DNA from: Saccharopolyspora hordei
GTDB taxonomy: Bacteria > Actinomycetota > Actinomycetes > Mycobacteriales > Pseudonocardiaceae
Reading direction: 5' to 3'
DNA length: 64,000 bases
NCBI RefSeq assembly: GCF_013410345.1
Contig: NZ_JACCFJ010000001.1
Coordinates: 1,364,001-1,428,000 of the forward strand
The notes beneath the pieces were generated by a model. It was not told the origin of the DNA, made no database searches, and saw only the letters and a program-made list of their open reading frames with translations. Of the stretch, positions 34,151 through 42,208 are shown one piece after another (the first letter of the stretch is position 1; each line of letters opens with the position of its first letter). The translations under genes were made by a program, and so were the position numbers.

Positions 34151-35017
34151 TCAGACCTGCTTGAGCGCGGCCTTGAGCGTCTTGCGGGTCTGCTCCGGGG
34201 TCTGGGCGTCGACCGCGAGCCGGTGGCTGACCTTGCTGTACACCTCGACCTCGTCGGGCTTGTCCAGGTACAGCGCGCCGCAGAGGTGTTCCAGGTAGAC
34301 GATGTCCGGCAGTTCCGGCTCGGCGAAGCGCAGGATGGTGAACGCGCCCTCCGCGCCCGACCGGCCCAGCTCGAACGGCAGGATCTGCAGCGTGATGCCG
34401 GGCCGGCTGGTCACGTCGATCAGGTGCTCGATCTGCTCGCGCAGCACCTCGCGGCCGCCGATCGGTCGGTGCAGCACCGATTCGTCGATGACCGCCCAGA
34501 CCCGTGGCGCCTTCGGCTGGTTGAACAGCTTCTGCCGCTGCATGCGCAGCCGGACCCGGCGGTCGAGCTCGTCCTCTGTGAACTCCGGGCGACCCTGTGT
34601 GGCCACCGCGCGGGCGTAGCGCTCGGTCTGCAGCAAGCCCGGTACGAACTGGATCTCGTAGGTCTGGATCCGGGAGGCCGACTCCTCGAGTCCGACGTAG
34701 TCCTGGAACCAGTTGGGCATCAGGTCGTTGTAGCGGTGCCACCAACCAGGTTCGTTGGAGCGGCGCACCAGTTCCAAGAAGGACTCCCGCTCGCTGTCGT
34801 CGGTGACGCCGTACAGGGTGAGCAGGTCCGCGACGTCGCGTTCCTTGAACCCGACCCGCCCGAGTTCCAGTCGGCTGATCTTCGACCCGGAACCGCGGAT
34901 GGCGTCCCCGGCGTCCTCGCGCGAGATGCCGCTCGCCTCCCGCAGCCGGCGCAGCTGACTGCCGAGCACGATGCGACGGGCAGTGGGACCGCTGCTCGTG
35001 GCGCTGTCCGGGGCCAC
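34151..35017 (-). CDS. XRE-family regulator with DUF5753 domain (WhiJ-like)
   Basis: A 288-residue DNA-binding protein. Residues about 15-75 form an XRE helix-turn-helix: LGSQLRRLREASGISREDAG, then RGSGSKISRLELGRVGFKER. The C-terminal about 180 residues are DUF5753, with EIQFVPGLLQTERYARAV, VIDESVLHRPIGG and GITLQILPFELG. This is the architecture of Streptomyces WhiJ. With the DUF397 gene downstream on the same strand it forms a classic actinobacterial regulator/partner pair. GTG 35017 is preceded by AGGAGG seven bases upstream. The likely target is the TGCA palindrome at 33860, between the two genes. Confidence 0.93.
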   Translation of the reverse strand: MAPDSATSSGPTARRIVLGSQLRRLREASGISREDAGDAIRGSGSKISRLELGRVGFKERDVADLLTLYGVTDDSERESFLELVRRSNEPGWWHRYNDLMPNWFQDYVGLEESASRIQTYEIQFVPGLLQTERYARAVATQGRPEFTEDELDRRVRLRMQRQKLFNQPKAPRVWAVIDESVLHRPIGGREVLREQIEHLIDVTSRPGITLQILPFELGRSGAEGAFTILRFAEPELPDIVYLEHLCGALYLDKPDEVEVYSKVSHRLAVDAQTPEQTRKTLKAALKQV

Positions 35018-35097
35018 GCGAGACCTCCTGTGAGGGGAACACTACGACCGCTAGTCGTGATCGGGTCGTGGAACGTTACTCGGGGATAGTAGTGGAA

Positions 35098-35719
35098 TCA
35101 GACCCCAGGTCGAGCGGGTTGCCCGGAATGGCGGCGTCTACCAGCCGGTAACCAGGAGGAACCGACCGGGCACGGTGTGTGTCGGAGGTCTCGCGCTGCG
35201 GGCGGGCCGCCGCGGGGCTGGTTCTCGTGGGTCTCGACCCTGGTCGGGCCGTCGTGCCAGGTGGCGATCAGCGTGGACGAGCGGTCGGCGGCAGTGGACT
35301 CCACCCGCAGCCAGCCGCCCGGGTGCTCCCAGGTCCGCGCCGCGTAGCCGGGGCGCGGGGTGGCCGAGATCAGCACCGCGCGGTCCGGGAGCGCGGAGAG
35401 GACGACGGTGCCGCCGCCGACCCCGTGGGTGCGCACGTTCTCGGCCGCGTCGGTCGACGGGTCCGGCTCCGGGGTCGGGCGGTCCACTGTGGTCGGTGTG
35501 GGCGCACTGGGCGGAGCGGTTGTCGAGGGCGGTGCCGGTGGCGGGGCCGCGTCCGGGCGGCTCACCGGGGGGGGGCGGGAGGGGCGGGTCGAACACCGCG
35601 CCGTGGATGACGTCCCGCACGCCGAGCCAGGTCACCGTGACGGCCGCGGCGGTCGCCGCCACCCACACGCCGACGTAGGTGAGGGCTCGCTGCACTCGCA
35701 CGGGAGCGCGCTCTCCCAC
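35098..35719 (-). pseudogene. Membrane-anchored proline-rich protein, frameshifted at a G9 run
   Basis: Two overlapping frames join into one sensible protein. The first, from 35719, gives RALTYVGVWVAATAAAVTVT (one membrane helix) and FDPPLPPPPGE. The second gives PPSTTAPPSAPTPTT and a beta-rich domain with VLISATPRPGYAARTWEHPG and LIATWHDGPTRVETHEN. The switch falls at a run of nine G on the plus strand (35567-35575); removing one base would give a single 206-residue frame. The protein would be a membrane-anchored extracellular domain of unknown function, and similar proteins neighbour two-component genes in related genomes as far as I recall. It could be phase variation, decay, or a sequencing error. 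Confidence 0.7.
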
Positions 35720-35772
35720 GCCCGCCCCGGTGCGGTGCGACCACCTGGGCCGACGCGCGGGACCCAGCGAAC

Positions 35773-36768
35773 ATGAACGATCTTCACCATCCCGTTGTGG
35801 TGCCCGCCATGGCTGTGGTGCTGGTTGTCGGGGACGACCCGGTGGTGCGCGCGGCGCTCATCCGCGACCTGACCGCGCGCGACTGGGTGGTCCGCAGCGT
35901 CGGGACCGCGCTCGACTCGCTGCGCGAGGTGTCCGAGCACCCGCCCGACGTCATCATCCTCGGCCTCGGGCTGCCCGACCTCGACGGCGGCGAGACGCTC
36001 ACGATGATCCGCGGCGTCTCCGACGTGCCCACCATCGTCGCGACCGCCCGCGACGACGAGACCGAGATCGTCCGCCTGCTGCGCGCCGACGACGACCTGG
36101 TCAAGCCGTTCTCCAGCGAGCACCTCAACGCCCGCGTCGAAGCCGTCCTCCGCCGCGCCCGGGGCGCGCAGCGGACCCCGGTGATCACCGTCGGCGGGCT
36201 GCGCGTCGACGTGGAGAGCCGGGAGGCCACCCTCGACGGCACCGAGCTGGAGCTCGCCCGCCGCGAGTTCGACCTGCTCGCCTACCTCGCCTCGCGGCCG
36301 GGCCGGGTGGTGCCGCGCCGCGAACTGCTCTCCCAGGTGTGGCGGCAGGCCTTCGGCGACGACCAGACCATCGACGTCCACCTCTCCTGGCTCCGGCGCA
36401 AGCTCGGGGAGAGCGCGGCGGAACCGCGCTACCTGCACACCGTGCGCGGGGTCGCCGGTCAAGCTCGTGGAACCGGGATGAGGCGCACCGTCGTGCTCGT
36501 CGCGCTGGCGGTGACCTCGATGGTCGCGCTGGCGTTCCTCGTCCCGCTCGGCCTGGTGGTCCGGGAGATGGCCCGGGACCAGGCGATGTCCGACGCCGAG
36601 CGGCAGGCCGTCGCCCTCGCCCCGGTGCTGGCCACCACCGAGGACGAGGGGCTGGTCGGCGAGGCCGTGGCCAGCACCCGGGCCGGGCAGCTGGGCCAGG
36701 TCGCCGTGCACCTGCCGGACGGTGCCGCGGGCGGCACCAGCCGGGCGGGCACCGGTGAGGTGCGATGA
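35773..36768 (+). CDS. OmpR-type response regulator with degenerate receiver, read through into kinase N-terminus
   Basis: The frame (331 residues) has a receiver domain at residues 14-125 and an OmpR-type winged helix at about 135-225 (LARREFDLLAYLASRPGRVV; TIDVHLSWLRRKLGE). The receiver is damaged. The phospho-acceptor Asp of the usual V-x-L-D-L-G-L-P-D is Gly64 (IILGLGLPDLDGG), the acidic pocket reads VGDD instead of VEDD, and two residues are missing before LVKPF. Near 36460 a one-base shift replaces the expected end (VKLVEPG-stop) by AGQARGTG, so the frame runs into MRRTVVLVALAVTSMVALAF, the first helix of the following kinase (ATG 36478). DNA binding could survive; phosphorylation control probably not. 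ATG 35809 is an alternative start. Confidence 0.8.
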   Translation: MNDLHHPVVVPAMAVVLVVGDDPVVRAALIRDLTARDWVVRSVGTALDSLREVSEHPPDVIILGLGLPDLDGGETLTMIRGVSDVPTIVATARDDETEIVRLLRADDDLVKPFSSEHLNARVEAVLRRARGAQRTPVITVGGLRVDVESREATLDGTELELARREFDLLAYLASRPGRVVPRRELLSQVWRQAFGDDQTIDVHLSWLRRKLGESAAEPRYLHTVRGVAGQARGTGMRRTVVLVALAVTSMVALAFLVPLGLVVREMARDQAMSDAERQAVALAPVLATTEDEGLVGEAVASTRAGQLGQVAVHLPDGAAGGTSRAGTGEVR

Positions 36769-37474
36769 CCGACCGGGTGCGCCAGCTGCTCGTCGCGGAA
36801 CGGGAGATGGCCGCGGACCTGTCGCACCGGCTGCGCACCCGCTGACCGCGTCGCGGCTCAACGCCGAAGCGCTCGGGGACGACCAGGTCGCCGAGCAGAC
36901 CCGGCAGGCCATCGACCGGCTGGAGCGCGAGGTGGACCTGGTGATCACCAGCGTCCGCCGGGCCGGACCGGGGGAGGACGCCGACTGCGACGCGGCGGCG
37001 CTGCTGCGCGAACGGCTCGAGTTCTGGTCGGCGCTGGCCGAGCACCAGCAGCGGCCGTGGAGCCTGCGCGGCGCGGACGGGTCCGTGCACGTCCCGGTCC
37101 CGGCCGCGGAGCTCGCGGCGGCGGTGGACGCGGTGGTGGGCACCGTCTTCCGGCACACCCCGGAGCGGACCGAGTTCGTGGTGTCGTTGCAGTGCGACGA
37201 CGGCGTGGTCGGCGTGGTCGTGGAGGACGCGGGCCCGGGCGTGGCGGAGTCCGCCGAGGCGGTGCAGCGCGACCGGAGCAGCGCCGGGTCGACCGGGCTG
37301 GGGTCGGACATCGCCCGCCGCGTCGCGGAGTCGACCGGGGGCCGCCTCGCACGCTCCAGCCTCGGCGGCGCCCGGGTGTGCACGTGGCTCTGGCAGCGCC
37401 CGGCGGCGCCGCGGCCCACCCGCCGCCGGGCCGCCGCTCCCGTGCGCGGTGACACCGGCACGCACCGTGTCTGA
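36478..37474 (+). pseudogene. Sensor histidine kinase remnant
   Basis: Remains of a membrane sensor kinase. The N-terminal helix and part of the sensor (MARDQAMSDAERQAVALAPV; VAVHLPDG) run to a stop at 36768. A large piece, including the second membrane helix and HAMP domain, is missing; the sequence resumes MTDRVRQLLVAEREMAADLS with the phospho-His box HRLRT, then a one-base loss shifts frame near 36840. The third piece (LTASRLNAEALGDDQVAEQT to 37474) holds the ATPase domain, with the N-box reading VVGTVFRHTPE (Asn replaced) and intact VEDAGPGV and GLGSDIARRVAEST. At least two frameshifts and one deletion make it non-functional. Confidence 0.85.
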
Positions 37475-37537
37475 CCAGCCGGAACGCGCGGCGACCGGGG
37501 GGTCCGGTGGTCGGGGGCGGTGGTTAGGCTCGCGGGC

Positions 37538-38332
37538 GTGCTGACTGTGTCGAGCGTGAACGTCAACGGCCTGCGCGCCGCTGCCAAGAAGGGCTTCGTG
37601 GAGTGGCTGGCCGCCACCGGGGCGGACGTCGTCTGCATGCAGGAGACGCGTGCGGAACCCGACCAGCTCACCGCCGCCGTCCGCGAACCCGAGGGCTGGC
37701 ACACGGTGCTCGCGCCCAGCTCCGTGAAGGGCCGCGCCGGAGTGGCGATCTACAGCCGCACCGAACCCGAGGCGGTGCGCATCGGTTTCGGCTCGGCGGA
37801 GTTCGACGAGAGCGGGCGGTACGCGGAGATCGACCTGCCGGGCCTGGTGCTCGGCAGCCTCTACCTGCCCAGCGGTGAGGTGGGCACCCCGCGCCAGGAC
37901 GAGAAGGAACGCTTCATGAAGGAGTTCCGCGAGTACCTGGACGGGCTCCGCGAGCGGGCCGCGGCGGAGGGGCGCGAGGTCCTGGTGTGCGGTGACTGGA
38001 ACATCGCCCACCAGGAGATCGACCTGAAGAACTGGAAGGCCAACCGGAAGGAAGCCGGGTTCCTCCCGGAGGAGCGGGCCTGGCTGACCGGCCTGTACGA
38101 GAGCGGCTACACCGACGTGGTCCGCCACCTGCGCCCGGAGGGGCCGGGTCCGTACAGCTGGTGGTCCTACCGGGGCAAGGCCTTCGACAACGACTCCGGT
38201 TGGCGCATCGACCTGCACGTGGCCACCGCCGGCCTGGTGGAGCGCGCGGTGTCCGCGGTGGTGGAGAAGGCCGAGAGCTACGACCAGCGCTGGTCCGACC
38301 ACGCCCCGGTGACCGTGACCTACGACGTGTGA
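37538..38332 (+). CDS. xthA: Exodeoxyribonuclease III (XthA-type AP endonuclease)
   Basis: A 264-residue base-excision-repair nuclease cutting 5' to abasic sites. EEP-superfamily motifs: SSVNVNGLRAAAKKGFVEWL (metal Asn), VVCMQETRAEPDQL (metal Glu), GSLYLPSGEVG, VLVCGDWNIAHQEIDLKNW (Asp and Asn of the active site), DSGWRIDLHVAT, and YDQRWSDHAPVTV (terminal Asp-His). GTG 37538 is chosen because a TAGGCT -10-like hexamer ends seven bases before it and no Shine-Dalgarno exists, so the mRNA is probably leaderless. It converges on the DHFR-like gene with 3 bases between the stops. Confidence 0.95.
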   Translation: MLTVSSVNVNGLRAAAKKGFVEWLAATGADVVCMQETRAEPDQLTAAVREPEGWHTVLAPSSVKGRAGVAIYSRTEPEAVRIGFGSAEFDESGRYAEIDLPGLVLGSLYLPSGEVGTPRQDEKERFMKEFREYLDGLRERAAAEGREVLVCGDWNIAHQEIDLKNWKANRKEAGFLPEERAWLTGLYESGYTDVVRHLRPEGPGPYSWWSYRGKAFDNDSGWRIDLHVATAGLVERAVSAVVEKAESYDQRWSDHAPVTVTYDV

Positions 38333-38335
38333 GCG

Positions 38336-38920
38336 TCAGCGCTTCCGGTAGGTCAGGTGCACGATCCCGCCCGGGTGGGGTTCGGCGCGGACCAGGTCGA
38401 ACCGCTCCGGGCGGAAGTCCCCGTCGAACAGGGGGATCCCGGCTCCGGCGGCGACGGGGTGCAGCTTGATGAGGAGCTCGTCGATCTCCGGGCGCAGCGC
38501 CGCCGCCAGCTGCGCGCCGCCGACCAGCCAGATCCCCTTCCCCGGCCGGGCCTTGAGCTCGCGGACCTTCTCGACCGGGTCCGTGGCGACCAGGTGCACC
38601 CCGGGGTCCGGGCTCTCGGTGAGGGTCCGCGAGAACACGTAGTGCTCGAGGTGCGCGTAGGCGTTGGTGATGCCCGCGGCGAGGCCGGTCTCGTAGGACC
38701 CGCGCCCCTCGACGACGGTGTCGAACCGCGCGGGCTCGGCGTCGGCGATGCCGAGCGGCTCGCGCAGGTGCGTGGGCACGATCTCCGGCAGCCCGGCGAG
38801 GACGTGCGGCAGGTACTCGGGTGGAGGCGCCAGGAGCCCGCTGGTGCTCGGGTCGCTGCGGTCGGGTTCGGCGATGAAGCCGTCGATCGTGGTGGCGACG
38901 CAGTAGGTGAGTGCGCGCAC
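38336..38920 (-). CDS. Dihydrofolate reductase/RibD C-terminal-domain family protein
   Basis: A 194-residue protein of the RibD_C/DHFR fold. Indicative motifs are ALTYCVATTIDGFIAEPD at the start, FDTVVEGRGSYETG, and GKGIWLVGGAQLAAAL (NADPH-binding glycine pair), ending in VHLTYRKR. Members reduce assorted small substrates with NADPH; the natural substrate here is unknown, and true folate or riboflavin roles are unlikely because the key residues differ and no rib genes are near. GTG 38920 is supported by AGGAGG at five bases. Confidence 0.87.
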   Translation of the reverse strand: MRALTYCVATTIDGFIAEPDRSDPSTSGLLAPPPEYLPHVLAGLPEIVPTHLREPLGIADAEPARFDTVVEGRGSYETGLAAGITNAYAHLEHYVFSRTLTESPDPGVHLVATDPVEKVRELKARPGKGIWLVGGAQLAAALRPEIDELLIKLHPVAAGAGIPLFDGDFRPERFDLVRAEPHPGGIVHLTYRKR

Positions 38921-39137
38921 GGGTCCTCCTGGTGTCCTCGGAGCGCGGGCGGGTCGGGTGGACGACACCGCTGGTGGGGACCCGGGGCCGTCCAGGACGG
39001 GATCATGCCCCGGACCGGCGGTTCCCGGTAGTGTCCACTGTGGATCGCCAGTGGTCGCCGCGTCCGGCTTCCCCGCGCGATGACCGGGCTCGTGGTGACC
39101 CCCGAGCTCCTCGACGGACCGCTCCCTCGCGACCTGA

Positions 39138-40388
39138 TCAGCGGGCGATCAGGTCGTTCAGCGGGGTGTCCGGGTCGGCCAGCGCCGCCGTGTCCACCGT
39201 GGTCCCCGAGGTGATCAGCGTCCCGAGCTGCTCCTGGACGTCCCAGACGTTGACGTTCATGCCCGCCAGGACCCGGCCGCCGTCCAGCCAGAACGCGATG
39301 AACTCGCGGGCCTCGACGTCACCGCGGAAGACCACCTGGTCGTACCCGCCCGGCTCGACGTGGCCGAGGAACTCCATGCCGATGCCGCCCGCGCCCGGGT
39401 CGTACTGGTCGGTGAAGAAGTAGGGCAGCTCCGAGTACGCGACGTCGCGCCCGAGCATCGCCGCCGCCGCGGTGGTCGGCTGGTTCAGCGCGTTCGCCCA
39501 GTGCTCCACGCGGATCTGCTTGCCCAGCAACGGGTTGAAGGCGTTGGCCACGTCCCCGGCCGCCACGATGTTCGGGTCCGGTGTGCGCAGCGTGGCGTCC
39601 ACCAGGACGCCGTTCTGCACCCGCAGCCCGGCCTGCTCGGCGAGCGTGACCTCGGGGACCACGCCGACCGCGACCAGCACGGCGTCCGCGCCGACCTCGG
39701 TGCCGTCGGTCAACCGGACCCCGGTGACGCGCCCGCGGGCGGTGCGGACCTCGTCGACCGCGGTGCCGAACCGGAACTCGACGCCGTGCTGCCGGTGCAC
39801 GTCGGCGAACACCCGGGCCACCTCGGGGCCGAGCACGCGCAGCAGCGGCAGCTCGGTGGTCTCCACGACCGTCACGGCCACGCCGGCGGTGCGGGCCGCG
39901 GCGGTGACCTCCAGGCCGATCCAGCCCGCGCCGACCACCACCAGCCGCTCGACCTCGGCCAGCGTGCGCTTGATGCGGTCGGAGTCCTCGACGCGCCGCA
40001 GGTGCAGCACGCCCTCGGCGTCGATGCCCGGCACCGGCAGCGAGCGGGGGTGCGCACCCGTGGCCAGCAGCAGCTTGTCGTAGTCGAGGCGGGTGCCGTC
40101 GGCCAGCTCGACCTGCCGCAACGACCGGTCGATCCGCTGCACCGGCACGCCGAGCTGCAGGTCCACCCGGTTCTCGGCGTACCAGCCCTCGTCGTGCACG
40201 TGGGCCGCCTCGAACGCCATCCCGCCCGCCAGGTAGCCCTTGGACAGCGGCGGCCGCTCGTACGGGCGGTGCGGTTCGTCGCCGACCAGGGCGATCCGCC
40301 CGTCGAAGCCCTGCCTGCGCAGCGCCTCCGCGCCCTTGGCGCCGGCCAGCCCGGCGCCGACGATCACGAACCTCTCCGAGTCCCCCAC
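39138..40388 (-). CDS. FAD-dependent ferredoxin/rubredoxin reductase-like oxidoreductase
   Basis: A 416-residue flavoprotein that moves electrons from NAD(P)H to a small redox protein. The FAD site is FVIVGAGLAGAKGAEALRRQ, the NAD site VVVGAGWIGLEVTAAARTAG, and the second FAD motif VAAGDVANAFN. PYERPPLSKGYLAG and the C-terminal reductase domain (YFFTDQYDPGAGGIGMEFLG) are typical of ferredoxin reductases that serve cytochrome P450s or dioxygenases. No such partner or ferredoxin is adjacent. GTG 40388 is preferred (VGDSERFVIVG), with GAGG six bases upstream; GTG 40406 is possible. A palindromic element lies 79 bases upstream. Confidence 0.9.
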   Translation of the reverse strand: MGDSERFVIVGAGLAGAKGAEALRRQGFDGRIALVGDEPHRPYERPPLSKGYLAGGMAFEAAHVHDEGWYAENRVDLQLGVPVQRIDRSLRQVELADGTRLDYDKLLLATGAHPRSLPVPGIDAEGVLHLRRVEDSDRIKRTLAEVERLVVVGAGWIGLEVTAAARTAGVAVTVVETTELPLLRVLGPEVARVFADVHRQHGVEFRFGTAVDEVRTARGRVTGVRLTDGTEVGADAVLVAVGVVPEVTLAEQAGLRVQNGVLVDATLRTPDPNIVAAGDVANAFNPLLGKQIRVEHWANALNQPTTAAAAMLGRDVAYSELPYFFTDQYDPGAGGIGMEFLGHVEPGGYDQVVFRGDVEAREFIAFWLDGGRVLAGMNVNVWDVQEQLGTLITSGTTVDTAALADPDTPLNDLIAR

Positions 40389-40466
40389 GACGACCTCGCT
40401 CCCCACCGGTTCCCGCTCGCACCGAGCGTCCGTCCGGGCACCCCGCCGAGCAACCGGGAGGAAGGG

Positions 40467-40513
40467 GTGAAGGGCACCTTCCGCCCACCGGGTTGGGGGA
40501 AGGTGCCCTTCAC
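40467..40513. repeat. GTGAAGGGCACCT palindromic element (4)
   Basis: GTGAAGGGCACCTT (40467-40480) and AAGGTGCCCTTCAC (40500-40513) are a perfect 14-bp inverted repeat with a 19-base loop. It lies between the subtilase stop (40545, minus strand) and the start of the ferredoxin reductase gene, where it can act as terminator of the subtilase. Confidence 0.88.
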
Positions 40514-40544
40514 GCGTCACCTGTTCGGGTGGAGGACCCTGGCG

Positions 40545-42035
40545 TCAGCGGACCGCGTCGAGGGCGTCGACGAGGCCCGCGCCGTAGAAGCCCGCGCCGG
40601 TGGCGCCGCCCGCGCACACCGCGTCCGGCTTGCCGTCACCGTCCGGGTCGTAGTTCTCCGGGCAAGCCAGGGCGTCCGCCTGGTTGGCCAGCGCGCCGAT
40701 CGTCTGCGGGCCGTTCCACTCCGGGTGGGTGCTGCGCAGCAGCGCCACCACGCCCACCGCGTGCGGCCCGGCCATCGAGGTGCCCTGCATCCAGCCCCAG
40801 CCGCCGCCGGGCACCGTGGACAGCACCCGGCCGTTCTGCGACGGCGTGTCCGGGACCTGGTCCTTGTCGCCGCCCGGGGCGGTCACGGTGATGGACCCCA
40901 GCCCGTAGTTGGAGTAGTACGACTTCACCGAGTCGACGCCCACCGCGGACACCGACACCACACCGGGCAGCTCGCCCGGCAGCACGTGGCACTCGTGCCC
41001 GGTCCAGCGGTCCTGCGTCGGGCCGCCGTTGTTCGGGCTCTCGGTGTCGTGGATCGGCTTGGACAGGTCCCAGTTGCTGTTGCCCGCGGAGGTCACGGTC
41101 ACGACGTCCTTGCTGGTGGCGTAGTCGACCGCCCGGCGCACCGCCTCCGCCGCGGCCCGCTGGTCCGGGTCGCTGTCGCACCACAGGTACCAGGGGTCGA
41201 CGAAGTAGGAGTTGTTGGTGACGTCGAACCCGTGCTCAGCGGCCCAGATGAAACCGCAGATGGCGTACTCGGGGTAGATGAACCCGTCGTCGTCGATCAC
41301 CCGCACCGAGGCCAGTGTGACGTCCGGGGCCACGCCGGTGACGCCGAGGCCGTTGCGGGCCGCGGCGATGGTCCCGGCCACGTGCGTGCCGTGGCTCTGC
41401 GTCTCGTCCTGCGGCTGCCAGGCCTCCTGGCGGGTGTCCGGGACGCCCTCGTCGACGCAGCTCACCGACTTCGACACGTCCAGGTTCGGCACCAGGTCGG
41501 GGTGCGTCGGGTCGATGCCGAAGTCCAGCACGCCGACGGTGACGTCCTCGCTGCCCCGGGAGATCGCGTGCGCCTGGTCGACGCCGATCTGCCGCATGTC
41601 CCACTGCTCGGGCTCCAGCGGCTCCTGGCCGGCCTGCGCGGTGACCGCGGGGGCGGCCGTCGTGCCCTCCAGCGTCTCCAGCCGCGTGGACTGCTCGGGC
41701 GGGAGCTGTTCGGCCAGGTTGCGGGTGTTGCCCGCCTGCTCGACCGCGGGCAGTCCGCGCACCGCCTCGGCGAACGCCGGGTCGGTGGAGGTCGCCACCA
41801 CGACCCCGATCTGCGGCCAGCTCTGCACCACGGCACCGCCGGCCGCGCGGACCGATTCCTCGGTCTGCGCCAGGCCGTCACCGGTCGGGCCGATGACGAC
41901 GAAGTGCGCGGGTGCGGCGTCGCTCGCGGGCGCGGTGGCGGCCGTGCTGACGACGCCCGCCGGCACCAGCAGCGCCAGCGCGAGGGCAGAACCGGCGATG
42001 CGCGCAGTTCTGCCCTTCAATCTTCTGCGTGACAC
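40545..42035 (-). CDS. Secreted subtilisin-like serine protease (S8 family)
   Basis: A 496-residue exported protease. The N-terminus is a signal peptide (RRRLKGRTARIAGSALALAL, cleaved near the following alanines). An inhibitor-like propeptide runs to about residue 145. The catalytic triad is complete: Asp in GVLDFGIDPTHPDL, His in SHGTHVAGTIAA, Ser in GTSMAGPHAVG, with the oxyanion Asn in VTSAGNSNWD. Near the C-terminus PENYDPDGDGKPDAVCAGG resembles a calcium-binding loop. Four or more cysteines suggest disulfides. GTG 42035 is supported by AGGAGG seven bases upstream. It is divergent from fbiC. It could be a target of the SSI-like inhibitor encoded at 28975, though nothing links them directly. 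Confidence 0.93.
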   Translation of the reverse strand: MSRRRLKGRTARIAGSALALALLVPAGVVSTAATAPASDAAPAHFVVIGPTGDGLAQTEESVRAAGGAVVQSWPQIGVVVATSTDPAFAEAVRGLPAVEQAGNTRNLAEQLPPEQSTRLETLEGTTAAPAVTAQAGQEPLEPEQWDMRQIGVDQAHAISRGSEDVTVGVLDFGIDPTHPDLVPNLDVSKSVSCVDEGVPDTRQEAWQPQDETQSHGTHVAGTIAAARNGLGVTGVAPDVTLASVRVIDDDGFIYPEYAICGFIWAAEHGFDVTNNSYFVDPWYLWCDSDPDQRAAAEAVRRAVDYATSKDVVTVTSAGNSNWDLSKPIHDTESPNNGGPTQDRWTGHECHVLPGELPGVVSVSAVGVDSVKSYYSNYGLGSITVTAPGGDKDQVPDTPSQNGRVLSTVPGGGWGWMQGTSMAGPHAVGVVALLRSTHPEWNGPQTIGALANQADALACPENYDPDGDGKPDAVCAGGATGAGFYGAGLVDALDAVR

Positions 42036-42196
42036 GTGTCCCTCCTGAAGAGACAGAATGTGATCCTCCCAGTGCTGTTCGTCGGATTCTGCGCCTGATC
42101 TGGGGATGCGCGGTAGGGCGGAACGGAGCAATTCCCTAGCCGAGAGTGAGCTGTACGGCACGCCTCGGGCGGCTGCGCGACGCGGGACCTCGGACT

Positions 42197-42202
42197 TAGA
42201 GT
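42197..42202 (+). promoter_or_regulatory. -10 hexamer of fbiC, probable leaderless transcript
   Basis: TAGAGT ends six bases before the fbiC GTG, and there is no Shine-Dalgarno site. This fits the TANNNT -10 spacing typical of leaderless actinobacterial genes. Confidence 0.6.
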
Positions 42203-42208
42203 CGGCTG

